Assembly (NCBI GenBank): GCA_965116345.1 | Contig: OZ220680.1 | Location: forward strand, 1,612,001 to 1,676,000 | Length of the DNA: 64,000 bases | DNA from: VXYL01 sp965116345 | GTDB lineage: Bacteria; Pseudomonadota; Gammaproteobacteria; Pseudomonadales; Azotimanducaceae | Direction of reading: 5' to 3' | In this document: positions 33,757 to 41,727 of the stretch, piece after piece | Layout of the letters: each line of letters starts with the position of its first letter | Numbering within the stretch: the first letter of the stretch is position 1 | Made by a program: the position numbers and the translations under genes | The notes under the pieces: generated by a model | Database searches by the model: none | What the model was told of the DNA's origin: nothing | Seen by the model: the letters and a program-made list of their open reading frames with translations, nothing else

Positions 33757-35409
33757 TCAGTACCACTCGGTCGGGATGGTGACGGTCATCGAGCCGTCTT
33801 CGGCGCTTATGTTCGCGTCCGAGATTTCCCTGTAACGCTCCGCTCGTTTCGGATCCGTCCTGCTGAGGTGAAAGTACATCGTCGTGGCGGCGCGACGCCG
33901 GGTCCGCTCATCGACCAGACGGTCGAACAGTTCTTCAGCGGCTTGTACGTCCCCGGCAAACAGGATCTGCTGCAGCATGCCGTTGGTTGCCACATCACGA
34001 CCGGACACCGGGATTCGGCCTAGGAAGGCGGTGGCAGCCTCACGGTCTTGTCGGGACCACGCCGCGAAAGCGATTCCATAAAGTTGCGGACGCGAGCGCT
34101 CGCCCAGGCGTGCGATGGCGCGAACGGCGGCGTGCGGATCGTCGCGGGCCCAACTTGACATCAGTTGCGCCTCGGCCAGCGTCGTGGTCGCCGCGTCGTC
34201 GATGCGGTCGATCAACTCAAGTGCAGCTTCGGGTGACTCCTCGGCGACGCGCCCCAAGATGGCCGGCATCGACGAACGCTGCGCTTCGGGCGACTGGGTT
34301 AGTAGCCAGTCGAATGCCTCCTCGGCATCGAGCTCGGCGTATCCGTGGACGACGGCGTCGACGGCGCCCGGCGTCGTGTCCGGCGCGCCGTCCAACCAAG
34401 CGGCCGCCGCGCGTGGGTCGGATGTAGCCCAGACTCCCAGCGCCCTTCTGGCGACCGCACGCCGGACGTACGGCTCGAGCGTCGCGGCGAATTCGAGCAC
34501 CTCCACCGGCGAGTCCCTTGCTGCGAGGCTGGCGATTTCGCCGAGCAGCGAGGTGCGTTGCGCCGACGGCGGCAGCGACGCCGACCACCGAAGCGCCGCT
34601 TGCCGGTCGGTGCCAACCCATTTCACCAACAACCGTCGCTGCCACTGCGAGCGCTGTTCGTCGTCGGCGACCGAGTCCAAAGCCGATAGGGCCGCCGCGG
34701 GATCCTGATCCAACCATCTGTGGGCAACGGCCCAAAGGGTTCGGGTCCTCAACTCGCCGGCTGTCATCGACAACGCGCTCTGCCAAGCGTTCGCGGGGTC
34801 CGCCCCTACCCCGGCGACGGTTCGCATCTGCGTCAGTTCGGCGTCGACCGACAGCCGGCGGGCGATCTCGTCCTGTTGGGCGTCGCTCAAATCGACGAAG
34901 GTGTAGAGAAGGTTCCTGCCTGCCTCGGTTCGTAGCGGTTGGTCGAGGGTCTCGGCGAACGCCAGGGCAGCATCGAGATCCTCTTGAGCCCAGGCAAAGA
35001 GCGCGGCGGTGACTCGGGGCGTCTCGACGGGTCTCTGCGACACGAGGTGACGCAGTGCCTGGCGCGGCGCGAGGTCAACGTAGCGCGAGTAGACGGGCCA
35101 GTTGAGCCAAGGAAGGTCGAGGGCCGAGGCCTCGACGACAAGTGCTTCGATGCCACTGGCGTCGACCGCTTGCAGCAGGTCGTACAGCGCAGCGTCTCGT
35201 TCGAACCCGTACCGCTTCTCCTGGATCTGTGCCAGCGAGACGATCTCGGATCCCGAGGCGGCACGGGGTGCAGGCGGCGGCGCAGACGGGGTAACCCCGA
35301 TCGGTCGTGGCAGGGGTGCCGGTTCGTCGTTTAGGGCACGCTGCACCGACAGGGCGCCAACGGCCCCCAGCGCAACGCCAACGGCGATTGGACCGACCCA
35401 CCTGATCAT
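33757..35409 (-). CDS. Membrane-anchored alpha-helical repeat protein of unknown function
   Basis: I do not recognise this 550-aa protein. It begins with one hydrophobic segment (about 4-26, IAVGVALGAVGALSV) followed by a Pro/Ala-rich linker (about 32-52), which suggests an N-terminal membrane anchor or signal with a periplasmic body. The rest is a series of about 33-37-residue helical repeats in which W-x-x-x-D-P/R-x-A-A recurs (WLDQDPAAALS, WVGTDRQAALRW, WATSDPRAAAAWL, WARDDPHAAVRAI, WSRQDREAATAFL). These are like TPR or Sel1-type solenoids used for protein contacts. It stands alone between lapA and comEA. A scaffold or assembly role is only a guess. Confidence 0.8.
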   Translation of the reverse strand: MIRWVGPIAVGVALGAVGALSVQRALNDEPAPLPRPIGVTPSAPPPAPRAASGSEIVSLAQIQEKRYGFERDAALYDLLQAVDASGIEALVVEASALDLPWLNWPVYSRYVDLAPRQALRHLVSQRPVETPRVTAALFAWAQEDLDAALAFAETLDQPLRTEAGRNLLYTFVDLSDAQQDEIARRLSVDAELTQMRTVAGVGADPANAWQSALSMTAGELRTRTLWAVAHRWLDQDPAAALSALDSVADDEQRSQWQRRLLVKWVGTDRQAALRWSASLPPSAQRTSLLGEIASLAARDSPVEVLEFAATLEPYVRRAVARRALGVWATSDPRAAAAWLDGAPDTTPGAVDAVVHGYAELDAEEAFDWLLTQSPEAQRSSMPAILGRVAEESPEAALELIDRIDDAATTTLAEAQLMSSWARDDPHAAVRAIARLGERSRPQLYGIAFAAWSRQDREAATAFLGRIPVSGRDVATNGMLQQILFAGDVQAAEELFDRLVDERTRRRAATTMYFHLSRTDPKRAERYREISDANISAEDGSMTVTIPTEWY

Positions 35410-35640
35410 GCGCTTCCCCTGTGAACGGTCGCCGTAAGGTGAGCCTCGAATCTAGGCTCCCGCCACGGGGTAGTCAACGTTGGGCCAGACTGCCGAGGTT
35501 CGGCCCTCGACCAGCGGCCAGGGAGAATCCTAAAAATTCATGGGATCTCGCACATCGGGGATGGGCGATGTCGCACAGGGTCGGCGTGTTCCAAGGGGTA
35601 TGTTCCGCAGTCCTCAACACAAACCAGCTGGAGACCAGCC

Positions 35641-35958
35641 ATGCCCTCACTACGAACCCTACTCGCCATCCTGGCGCTGGCCTGGACCGGAGTCGCCGCC
35701 GCCGAGAGCGTCGAACAGGTCAACATCAACACCGCGGATGCGGAGACCATCGCGCAGGTGCTGAACGGCGTCGGACTGAAGAAGGCCGAAGCGATCGTGC
35801 GCTACCGGGAGACCCACGGCCGCTTCGACTCGCCTTCGGACCTGACTCGCGTCAAGGGAATCGGTCCGTCCATCGTGGCGAAGAACGAAGCGAAGATCGT
35901 CGTCAGCGGCTCACCCGGCAAATCGCCGATTGAAAAGCCTGCGACCGCAAGCGAATAA
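35641..35958 (+). CDS. ComEA-like helix-hairpin-helix DNA-binding protein, exported
   Basis: Small protein of 105 aa. The N-terminal signal peptide (about 1-21, ending VAAA) is followed by VNINTADAETIAQVLNGVGLKKAEAIVRYRE and LTRVKGIGPSIV, two helix-hairpin-helix motifs typical of ComEA. Proteins of this type bind double-stranded DNA in the periplasm and help DNA uptake; short Pseudomonas forms of unclear role also exist. No other competence gene is adjacent. The 231-bp spacer upstream (35410-35640) holds no other gene. A GGAGACC stretch just upstream of the ATG is a reasonable ribosome binding site. Confidence 0.9.
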   Translation: MPSLRTLLAILALAWTGVAAAESVEQVNINTADAETIAQVLNGVGLKKAEAIVRYRETHGRFDSPSDLTRVKGIGPSIVAKNEAKIVVSGSPGKSPIEKPATASE

Positions 35959-36021
35959 TCCCGCGTACTCAATCTTGGACGCGTTGGTTGCCATGCCCCA
36001 GGTTCTGGCCCGACCCTGCGG

Positions 36022-36996
36022 ATGACCGCCGTACACGCCGCCGCCACTTTCGTGGCGGCGGCGGCGATCACCGCCCTGGTGTGGCGGGTGGGTCCACGGT
36101 TCGGACTCGTCGCACTGCCCAACCAACGCAGTTCCCACGACCGGCCAACGACCACCTCGGGCGGCATCGGCTTCGTCGTACCCGTCGTCGTGTGGCTCGC
36201 GGTCGTCGCCAAGGACTACCCGCCCGCCGCGGTGCTCGCCGCCTGTGGCGGTGCGATCGCGGCTGTGGGACTCGCCGACGACGCCCGCGACTTAAGGCGC
36301 GATTTCCGCCTAGGCTGCTACTTGGCCTTGAGCGCAACCAGCGTGCTCTGGCTCTTCGATCTGCCCCTGGCCGTCGCCGTCGTCGCCATCGTCGGGCTGA
36401 CGGTGTGGGTCAACCTGTTCAACTTCATGGACGGCACCGACGGCCTGGCGGCTTCCCAGGCCGTCGCCTACGCGGGCGGCGCGTTGATTCTTGGCGACCT
36501 GCAGGACTCGGCGCCGTTCGCCTGGATCCTGCTCGCCGCGACGGCGGGCTTTCTGTGCTTCAACTGGGCTCCGGCCAGGGTCTTCATGGGCGACGCGGGG
36601 GCTCTGTTCCTCGGTCTCGCGACCGGCGTGATCGCGCTGTGGCTGTGGCGAAGCGGTGAAATGCCTTTTGTGGCGAGTTTGATCCTGTTGGTAGCATTCT
36701 GGCTCGATGCCTGCTACACCCTGCTCATGAGAGCCGCCAGCCGCCAAGCGTTCATGCGAGCGCACCGCACGCATCTCTACCAGATCATCGGCGCCCGCCG
36801 TGGCCACGGTGCGACCGCAGGCGTTTTCTGGCTCTACACCGTGGCTTGGCTGTGGCCGTTGGCCGGCGTGGCCATCGCCTGGCCGGCGTGGCGCTTCGCC
36901 GCACTTGCCGCCGCCTGCCTGCCGGTCGCCGCCGCCTGCGTGGCGTATCGGGCCGGCCGTGCCGTAATGGCCGCAACCGATGGGACCGCCGAATGA
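36022..36996 (+). CDS. WecA/MraY-type polyprenyl-phosphate sugar-phosphate transferase (GT family 4)
   Basis: Multi-pass membrane enzyme of 324 aa. Active-site marks are HDRPTTTSGGIGF, GLADDARDLRRDFRL (metal-binding Asp pair), NLFNFMDGTDGLAA and FNWAPARVFMGDAGALFLG, plus the His-rich HRTHLYQ near the end. It should transfer an N-acetylhexosamine-1-phosphate from a UDP-sugar to undecaprenyl phosphate, the first step of O-antigen or a similar glycan. Its stop overlaps the ATG of the dehydratase gene (ATGA). The pair matches the wbpL-wbpM end of Pseudomonas O-antigen clusters, but no other glycan genes are nearby. Confidence 0.92.
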   Translation: MTAVHAAATFVAAAAITALVWRVGPRFGLVALPNQRSSHDRPTTTSGGIGFVVPVVVWLAVVAKDYPPAAVLAACGGAIAAVGLADDARDLRRDFRLGCYLALSATSVLWLFDLPLAVAVVAIVGLTVWVNLFNFMDGTDGLAASQAVAYAGGALILGDLQDSAPFAWILLAATAGFLCFNWAPARVFMGDAGALFLGLATGVIALWLWRSGEMPFVASLILLVAFWLDACYTLLMRAASRQAFMRAHRTHLYQIIGARRGHGATAGVFWLYTVAWLWPLAGVAIAWPAWRFAALAAACLPVAAACVAYRAGRAVMAATDGTAE

Positions 36997-38903
36997 ACCG
37001 TGAAGCCATCCGCCGACTGACCGGTCCGCAGAAGCTCGCCCTCGCCATCGCGAGCGACTGCCTGATCCTCCCGGGTGCCCTGTGGGTCGCCCTAGTGCTG
37101 CGTCACGGCCACTGGAGCTTCGAGGTCGTGCCTTTCTGGCCCGGCTTCGCCGTCACCCTGGTGTGCATACCCGTGTTCGCCCGCCTCGGTCTCTACCGCC
37201 ACGTGATGCGCTACCTGGGACCGGCGGTGATCTGGACGCTGGTCAAGGGCATCGTGCTGACCGCCGTGGCGCTGACCGCGCTCGCCTACATGGTGCAACT
37301 GGAGGACTTCCCCCGCTCGGTCCCCGTGATCTTCGCGCTGCTGGCGTTCTGCGGTACGGCGGGCACCCGTTTCCTCGTGCGCGGCTACGCCGATGCGGCA
37401 CCGGCCAACCTGGTACGCAAGTCGGTGGCCGTGTACGGCGCCGGCGACGCCGGCGCACACCTGGTGCTGCAGATGCGGCGCAGCGGCAACTACCGTCCGG
37501 TGGCGTTCATCGACGACAACCAGCAGGCCATCGGCCGCATCGTCCACGGGCTCGAGGTGTTTCCGGTGACCGCGCTGGCGGAGCTGGTCGCGAGCCACGG
37601 CATCGCCCAGGTGCTCGTCGCCGTCGACTCCGCCTCCGCCGAAGACCGTCGGCGGATCATCGACAAGCTCGAACCATACCCGGTGCGCGTACGCCTGATC
37701 CCGGACATCCAGGCGGTGGTCGCCGGCGCCCAGCCCGCCACCTCCTGGGACGTGGAGATCGCCGATCTGCTCGGCCGCGACGAGGTACCTCCCCTGCCCC
37801 ACCTGCTGCGCAAGTCCGTCACCCACCGCAGCGTGCTGGTGACCGGCGCAGGAGGTTCCATCGGTTCCGAGTTGTGCCGTCAGATTCTGCGCCTCGGTCC
37901 TTCAAGACTCGTCGTCCTGGACCAGTCCGAGTACGCCCTGTTCGAGATCGAACGCGAACTGCGCCGCATCGCCGGGGACGAAGGCATCGGCTCGGCCATC
38001 GTCACGGTCCTCGGATCGCTTGGCAGCCGTGCCCTCGTGGAACGCACCATGCGACGCAACGGCGTCGAGACCGTCTACCACGCCGCCGCCTACAAGCACG
38101 TCGGCCTGGCGCAGCAGAACATCATCCAGGTCATCGAGAACAACACCCTGGCAACCCTGCACACCGCCCAGGCGGCGATCGCGGCCGGCGTGTCCAACTT
38201 CATCCTGATCTCCACCGACAAGGCGGTGCGGGCACAGAACGTCCTCGGGGCCAGCAAGCGGTTCGCGGAGATGATCCTGCAGGCGCTGGACGACGACAAC
38301 GCAGTCACCCGGTTCTGCATGGTTCGCTGCGGCAACGTCCTCGACTCGTCCGGCTCGGTGGTACCGCTGTTTCTCGAGCAGATCGACAAGGGCGGGCCCG
38401 TCACCGTCACCCATGCCAAGGTGACGCGCTACTTCATGACCATTCCCGAAGCCGTGGCGCTGGTGCTGCAGGCCGGCAGCATGGCCACCGGCGGCGACGT
38501 CTTCGTGCTGGACATGGGCGCACCGGTGAAGATCCATGAACTGGCCCGCAAGATGATCCGCCTGAAGGGCTACAACGTGCGCGACGAGCACAACCCCAAG
38601 GGCGACATCGAAATCCATTTCACCGGCCTGCTGCCCGGCGAAAAGCTCACCGAGGAGCTACTCGTGGGTGAGGACGCCATGGGCACCGAACACCGCAAGA
38701 TTCTCCGCGCGGTGGAGTCCCGAATGCCCTGGTCCGAGCTTCGCCCGGCACTGGCCAACCTCGAGTCCGCCTGCAACGCCTTCGACTACGACACCATCGA
38801 CAAGCTCCTCGCCGACGTCTTCGACGGCGTTGATATCGCCGAAGCCCTGTCGGGCGTGCCCAAGCGCGGGGAGATTCTCAGACTGCACGGGTCCGAGGGC
38901 TGA
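36993..38903 (+). CDS. WbpM/CapD-type nucleoside-diphosphate-sugar 4,6-dehydratase, membrane-bound
   Basis: Protein of 636 aa. About four hydrophobic helices occupy the first 125 residues. A first Rossmann-like domain follows (VYGAGDAGAHLVLQM), then the SDR domain with TGAGGSIGSE (284-293), YHAAAYKHVGL and STDKAVRAQNVLGASKR. In WbpM the catalytic triad is Ser-Met-Lys. Here Ser407 and Lys422 are present, but the Met/Tyr position four before the Lys is Leu418. It should convert UDP-GlcNAc to a 4-keto-6-deoxy sugar for surface glycans; with Leu418 the activity is less certain. ATG at 36993 overlaps the previous stop. It converges with pmbA (11-bp gap). Confidence 0.92.
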   Translation: MNREAIRRLTGPQKLALAIASDCLILPGALWVALVLRHGHWSFEVVPFWPGFAVTLVCIPVFARLGLYRHVMRYLGPAVIWTLVKGIVLTAVALTALAYMVQLEDFPRSVPVIFALLAFCGTAGTRFLVRGYADAAPANLVRKSVAVYGAGDAGAHLVLQMRRSGNYRPVAFIDDNQQAIGRIVHGLEVFPVTALAELVASHGIAQVLVAVDSASAEDRRRIIDKLEPYPVRVRLIPDIQAVVAGAQPATSWDVEIADLLGRDEVPPLPHLLRKSVTHRSVLVTGAGGSIGSELCRQILRLGPSRLVVLDQSEYALFEIERELRRIAGDEGIGSAIVTVLGSLGSRALVERTMRRNGVETVYHAAAYKHVGLAQQNIIQVIENNTLATLHTAQAAIAAGVSNFILISTDKAVRAQNVLGASKRFAEMILQALDDDNAVTRFCMVRCGNVLDSSGSVVPLFLEQIDKGGPVTVTHAKVTRYFMTIPEAVALVLQAGSMATGGDVFVLDMGAPVKIHELARKMIRLKGYNVRDEHNPKGDIEIHFTGLLPGEKLTEELLVGEDAMGTEHRKILRAVESRMPWSELRPALANLESACNAFDYDTIDKLLADVFDGVDIAEALSGVPKRGEILRLHGSEG

Positions 38904-38914
38904 GCCGCGACCGC

Positions 38915-40279
38915 TCAGTTGGCGACCGTCATCTCCCGGACCAGCAGCGAGCCGGTGTGGAGGTTGCCGCGCCGGTCGATGTCGTCGCCGCAGCCGACGA
39001 TGCCCTTGAGCATGTCGTCGAGATTGCCGGCGATGGTCACTTCGTCCACTGGATGTTGCGGCTCGCCGTTCTCGATCCAGACTCCCGACGCGCCACGGGA
39101 GTAGTCGCCGGTGACCAGGTTGATGCCCTGGCCGATCAGGCCGTTGACTAGGAGTCCGGTGCCCATGTCGCGCATCAACTCGGCCGGCGAACGCATCTCG
39201 GCCTTCAGGTCGAGGTTGAAGACGCCGCCGGCGTTACCGGTGGTGGTCATCCCCAGGCGCCGGGCGGAGTAGCTGCCGAGGATGTAGCTCGCGACCACGC
39301 CGTCGTCGATGAAGGCCTTGGCGTGGGTAGCCACGCCGTCGCCGTCGTGAGCGGCGCTGCCGAGACCCTTGCGACGGTGCGGCTCTTCCGCGAGGGTGAT
39401 GCCGGGGGCCGCCGCCCGCCGCCCCAAAGAGCCCACGAGATAGGAGGCGTTGCGGTACAGCACGCCGCCGCTGATTGCCGCCAGCAGGTTGCCGATCAGG
39501 CCCCCGGCTTCCGGCGGCGCGAACAGTACCGGGTAGGAACCCGTGGCAACCGGCCGCCGACCGAGTCGGGCCACCGCGCGGCGCCCGGCTTCGCGACCCA
39601 CGTCCGCCGGGTTGTCAAGATCCTCCGGGTCGCGGCTCACGGTGTACCAGTGGTCCCGCTGCATGCCCCCCGCGTCTTCGGCGATCACGCTGCAACCCGT
39701 CGAGTGGCGCGTACCGGACGAGGCCTCGAGAAAACCGTGGGAGTTGCCGTAGACGTGCCAACCGCGGTGGGTGGCGACATTGGCGCCCTCGGAGTTGACG
39801 ATGCGGGAGTCCTGGGCCAGCGCCTCGGCCTCGGCTTCCAGCGCGCGTTCGGTGGCTTCGGCAACGTCGACCTCCCAAGGATGGTCCAGATCGAGGTCCG
39901 GCAGCGCGCGCGCCATCAACGCGGCGTCGGCGAGACCGTTGCAGGGGTCCTCCTCGGTGAATTTCGCGATGTTGATCGCGGCACGCACGGTTTCGCGCAC
40001 CGCGTCGGGTCCAGCGTCGGTGGTGCTCGCCGAGCCCTTCCTCGCACCGAGGTAGACGGTGATCCCGAAGCCACGGTCGTTGGTGAACTCGACCGTCTCC
40101 AACTCGCCCTTGCGAACCGACACGACGACGCCGGTGGAATCGCCCGCCGAGACCTCCGCGGCACTCGCGCCTTGGCTTCTGGCCTCGTCCAGGATGCCGG
40201 CGACCAGATCCTTGAGGGATGCGGCGAGGTCCTCGTCCCGCTCGTCTCGGGCGGGTGCCACGACGCCGTTCGCGCTCAC
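38915..40279 (-). CDS. pmbA: TldE/PmbA metalloprotease subunit
   Basis: Protein of 454 aa of the U62 family. The stretch VEFTNDRGFGITVYLGARKGSAST is typical, as are the C-terminal TGLLVNGLIGQGINLVTGDYSRGASG and QHPVDEVTIAGNLDDML. TldE/PmbA is the non-catalytic partner of TldD in a heterodimeric protease that processes microcin and CcdA-type substrates. Start at 40279 overlaps the tldD stop by 4 bp, so the subunits are translationally coupled. This is the last gene of the mreC-pmbA string. Confidence 0.95.
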   Translation of the reverse strand: MSANGVVAPARDERDEDLAASLKDLVAGILDEARSQGASAAEVSAGDSTGVVVSVRKGELETVEFTNDRGFGITVYLGARKGSASTTDAGPDAVRETVRAAINIAKFTEEDPCNGLADAALMARALPDLDLDHPWEVDVAEATERALEAEAEALAQDSRIVNSEGANVATHRGWHVYGNSHGFLEASSGTRHSTGCSVIAEDAGGMQRDHWYTVSRDPEDLDNPADVGREAGRRAVARLGRRPVATGSYPVLFAPPEAGGLIGNLLAAISGGVLYRNASYLVGSLGRRAAAPGITLAEEPHRRKGLGSAAHDGDGVATHAKAFIDDGVVASYILGSYSARRLGMTTTGNAGGVFNLDLKAEMRSPAELMRDMGTGLLVNGLIGQGINLVTGDYSRGASGVWIENGEPQHPVDEVTIAGNLDDMLKGIVGCGDDIDRRGNLHTGSLLVREMTVAN

Positions 40280-41727
40280 GCGCTGGTGCCCCCGACGGTG
40301 ATCCCGTCGATGCGCAGGGTCGGCTGGCCCACACCCACCGGCACCGTCTGGCCCTCCTTGCCGCAGATGCCGACACCGCTGTCCAGCTCGAGGTCGTCGC
40401 CCACCATGGAGACCCGACCCATCACCTCGGGTCCATTGCCGATCAACGTGGCGCCGCGGATGGGCGGGCCCACCTTGCCCTTGTCGATGAGGTACGCCTC
40501 GGTGGCGGAGAAGACGAACTTGCCGGAGGTGATGTCCACCTGGCCACCGCCGAAACTCACCGCGTAGATGCCCTTGTCGACGCTGGCGATGATCTCCCCG
40601 GGGTCACTGGAACCCGCCAGCATGAACGTGTTGGTCATGCGCGGCATCGGCAGGTGGGCGAACGACTCGCGGCGACCGTTGCCGGTGCTCTCGACGCCCA
40701 TCAGGTGCGCGTTGTGCTTGTCCTGCAGGTAGCCCACCAGAATGCCGTCTTCGATCAGCACGGTGCGTTGTCCGGGAGTCCCCTCGTCATCCACGCTGAG
40801 CGACCCCCGGCGGTCCGCCAGGGTCGCATCGTCGACCACCGTGCACAGCTCCGAGGCCACCTTTTCGCCCAGCCGGCCGGCGAACGCGGACGTGCCCCGG
40901 CGGTTGAAGTCACCCTCCAGACCGTGGCCCACGGCTTCGTGGAGCAGCACGCCGGGCCAGCCGGGACCGAGCACGACGGGGAACGTACCGGCAGGGGCAT
41001 CGACGGCTTCGAGATTCAACAGCGCCATGCGCACCGCCTCTCTGGCATGGCCTTCGGCGGCGTCGCCGTCGAACAGCCACGCCGTGTCGAAACGACCGCC
41101 GCCGCCGTCGAAGCCCCGCTCCCGACGGCCGCCCTGTGCCGCGATCACGGACACGTCGAAACGCGAGAGCGGTCGCACATCGCCGCTCAAGGTGCCGTCG
41201 GTGGCCGCCACCAGGTTGGTCTCCCGGCTCATGGAAATCCGCACCGTGACCTCGGCGATCCTGGAGTCCAAGCCACGGGCAAAACTGTCGATGCGCCGCA
41301 GCAGGGCGACCTTGTCGCCTTCGGCCGAAGCCGTCAGCGGATCGACGTCGGCGTAGCGGGCCGGAGCGCGTGCCCAAGCGAGCACCGGTGCGCTGCCGTG
41401 GCGCGTGCGGGCGATGCTGCGCGCCGCGTCGGTGGCGCGGCCGAGGGCACGCGGGCCGATGTCGTCGGCGTAGGCGAAACCCGTTTTCTCACCGCTGATC
41501 GCGCGCACGCCGACACCCCGGTCGACGTTGAAGGACCCGCTCTTGACGGTGCCGTCCTCCAGGGTCCAGGACTCGTCGCGGGAAAGCTGGAAGAACAATT
41601 CCCCGGTGTCGATGTCGGTGCCGGTCAACCGCGCGAGCTGGCTGGAGACATCGCCTTCGCTGATCTCCCCCGGATCCCACAGGGCCCGCCTCGCGTCGTC
41701 GATCCGGTTGTCAGTCGTCATTGGCAT
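40276..41727 (-). CDS. tldD: TldD metalloprotease, catalytic subunit
   Basis: U62-family protease of 483 aa. The metal-binding His-Glu-x3-His motif is HEAVGH in GVLLHEAVGHGLEGDFNRRG. Further marks are NTFMLAGSSDPGEII, YAVSFGGGQVDITSG and GICGKEGQTVPVGVGQPTLR. It forms the active protease with TldE, encoded immediately downstream. Two in-frame ATGs at 41727 and 41721 lie within the 3' end of yhdP; either is plausible. Confidence 0.96.
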   Translation of the reverse strand: MPMTTDNRIDDARRALWDPGEISEGDVSSQLARLTGTDIDTGELFFQLSRDESWTLEDGTVKSGSFNVDRGVGVRAISGEKTGFAYADDIGPRALGRATDAARSIARTRHGSAPVLAWARAPARYADVDPLTASAEGDKVALLRRIDSFARGLDSRIAEVTVRISMSRETNLVAATDGTLSGDVRPLSRFDVSVIAAQGGRRERGFDGGGGRFDTAWLFDGDAAEGHAREAVRMALLNLEAVDAPAGTFPVVLGPGWPGVLLHEAVGHGLEGDFNRRGTSAFAGRLGEKVASELCTVVDDATLADRRGSLSVDDEGTPGQRTVLIEDGILVGYLQDKHNAHLMGVESTGNGRRESFAHLPMPRMTNTFMLAGSSDPGEIIASVDKGIYAVSFGGGQVDITSGKFVFSATEAYLIDKGKVGPPIRGATLIGNGPEVMGRVSMVGDDLELDSGVGICGKEGQTVPVGVGQPTLRIDGITVGGTSA

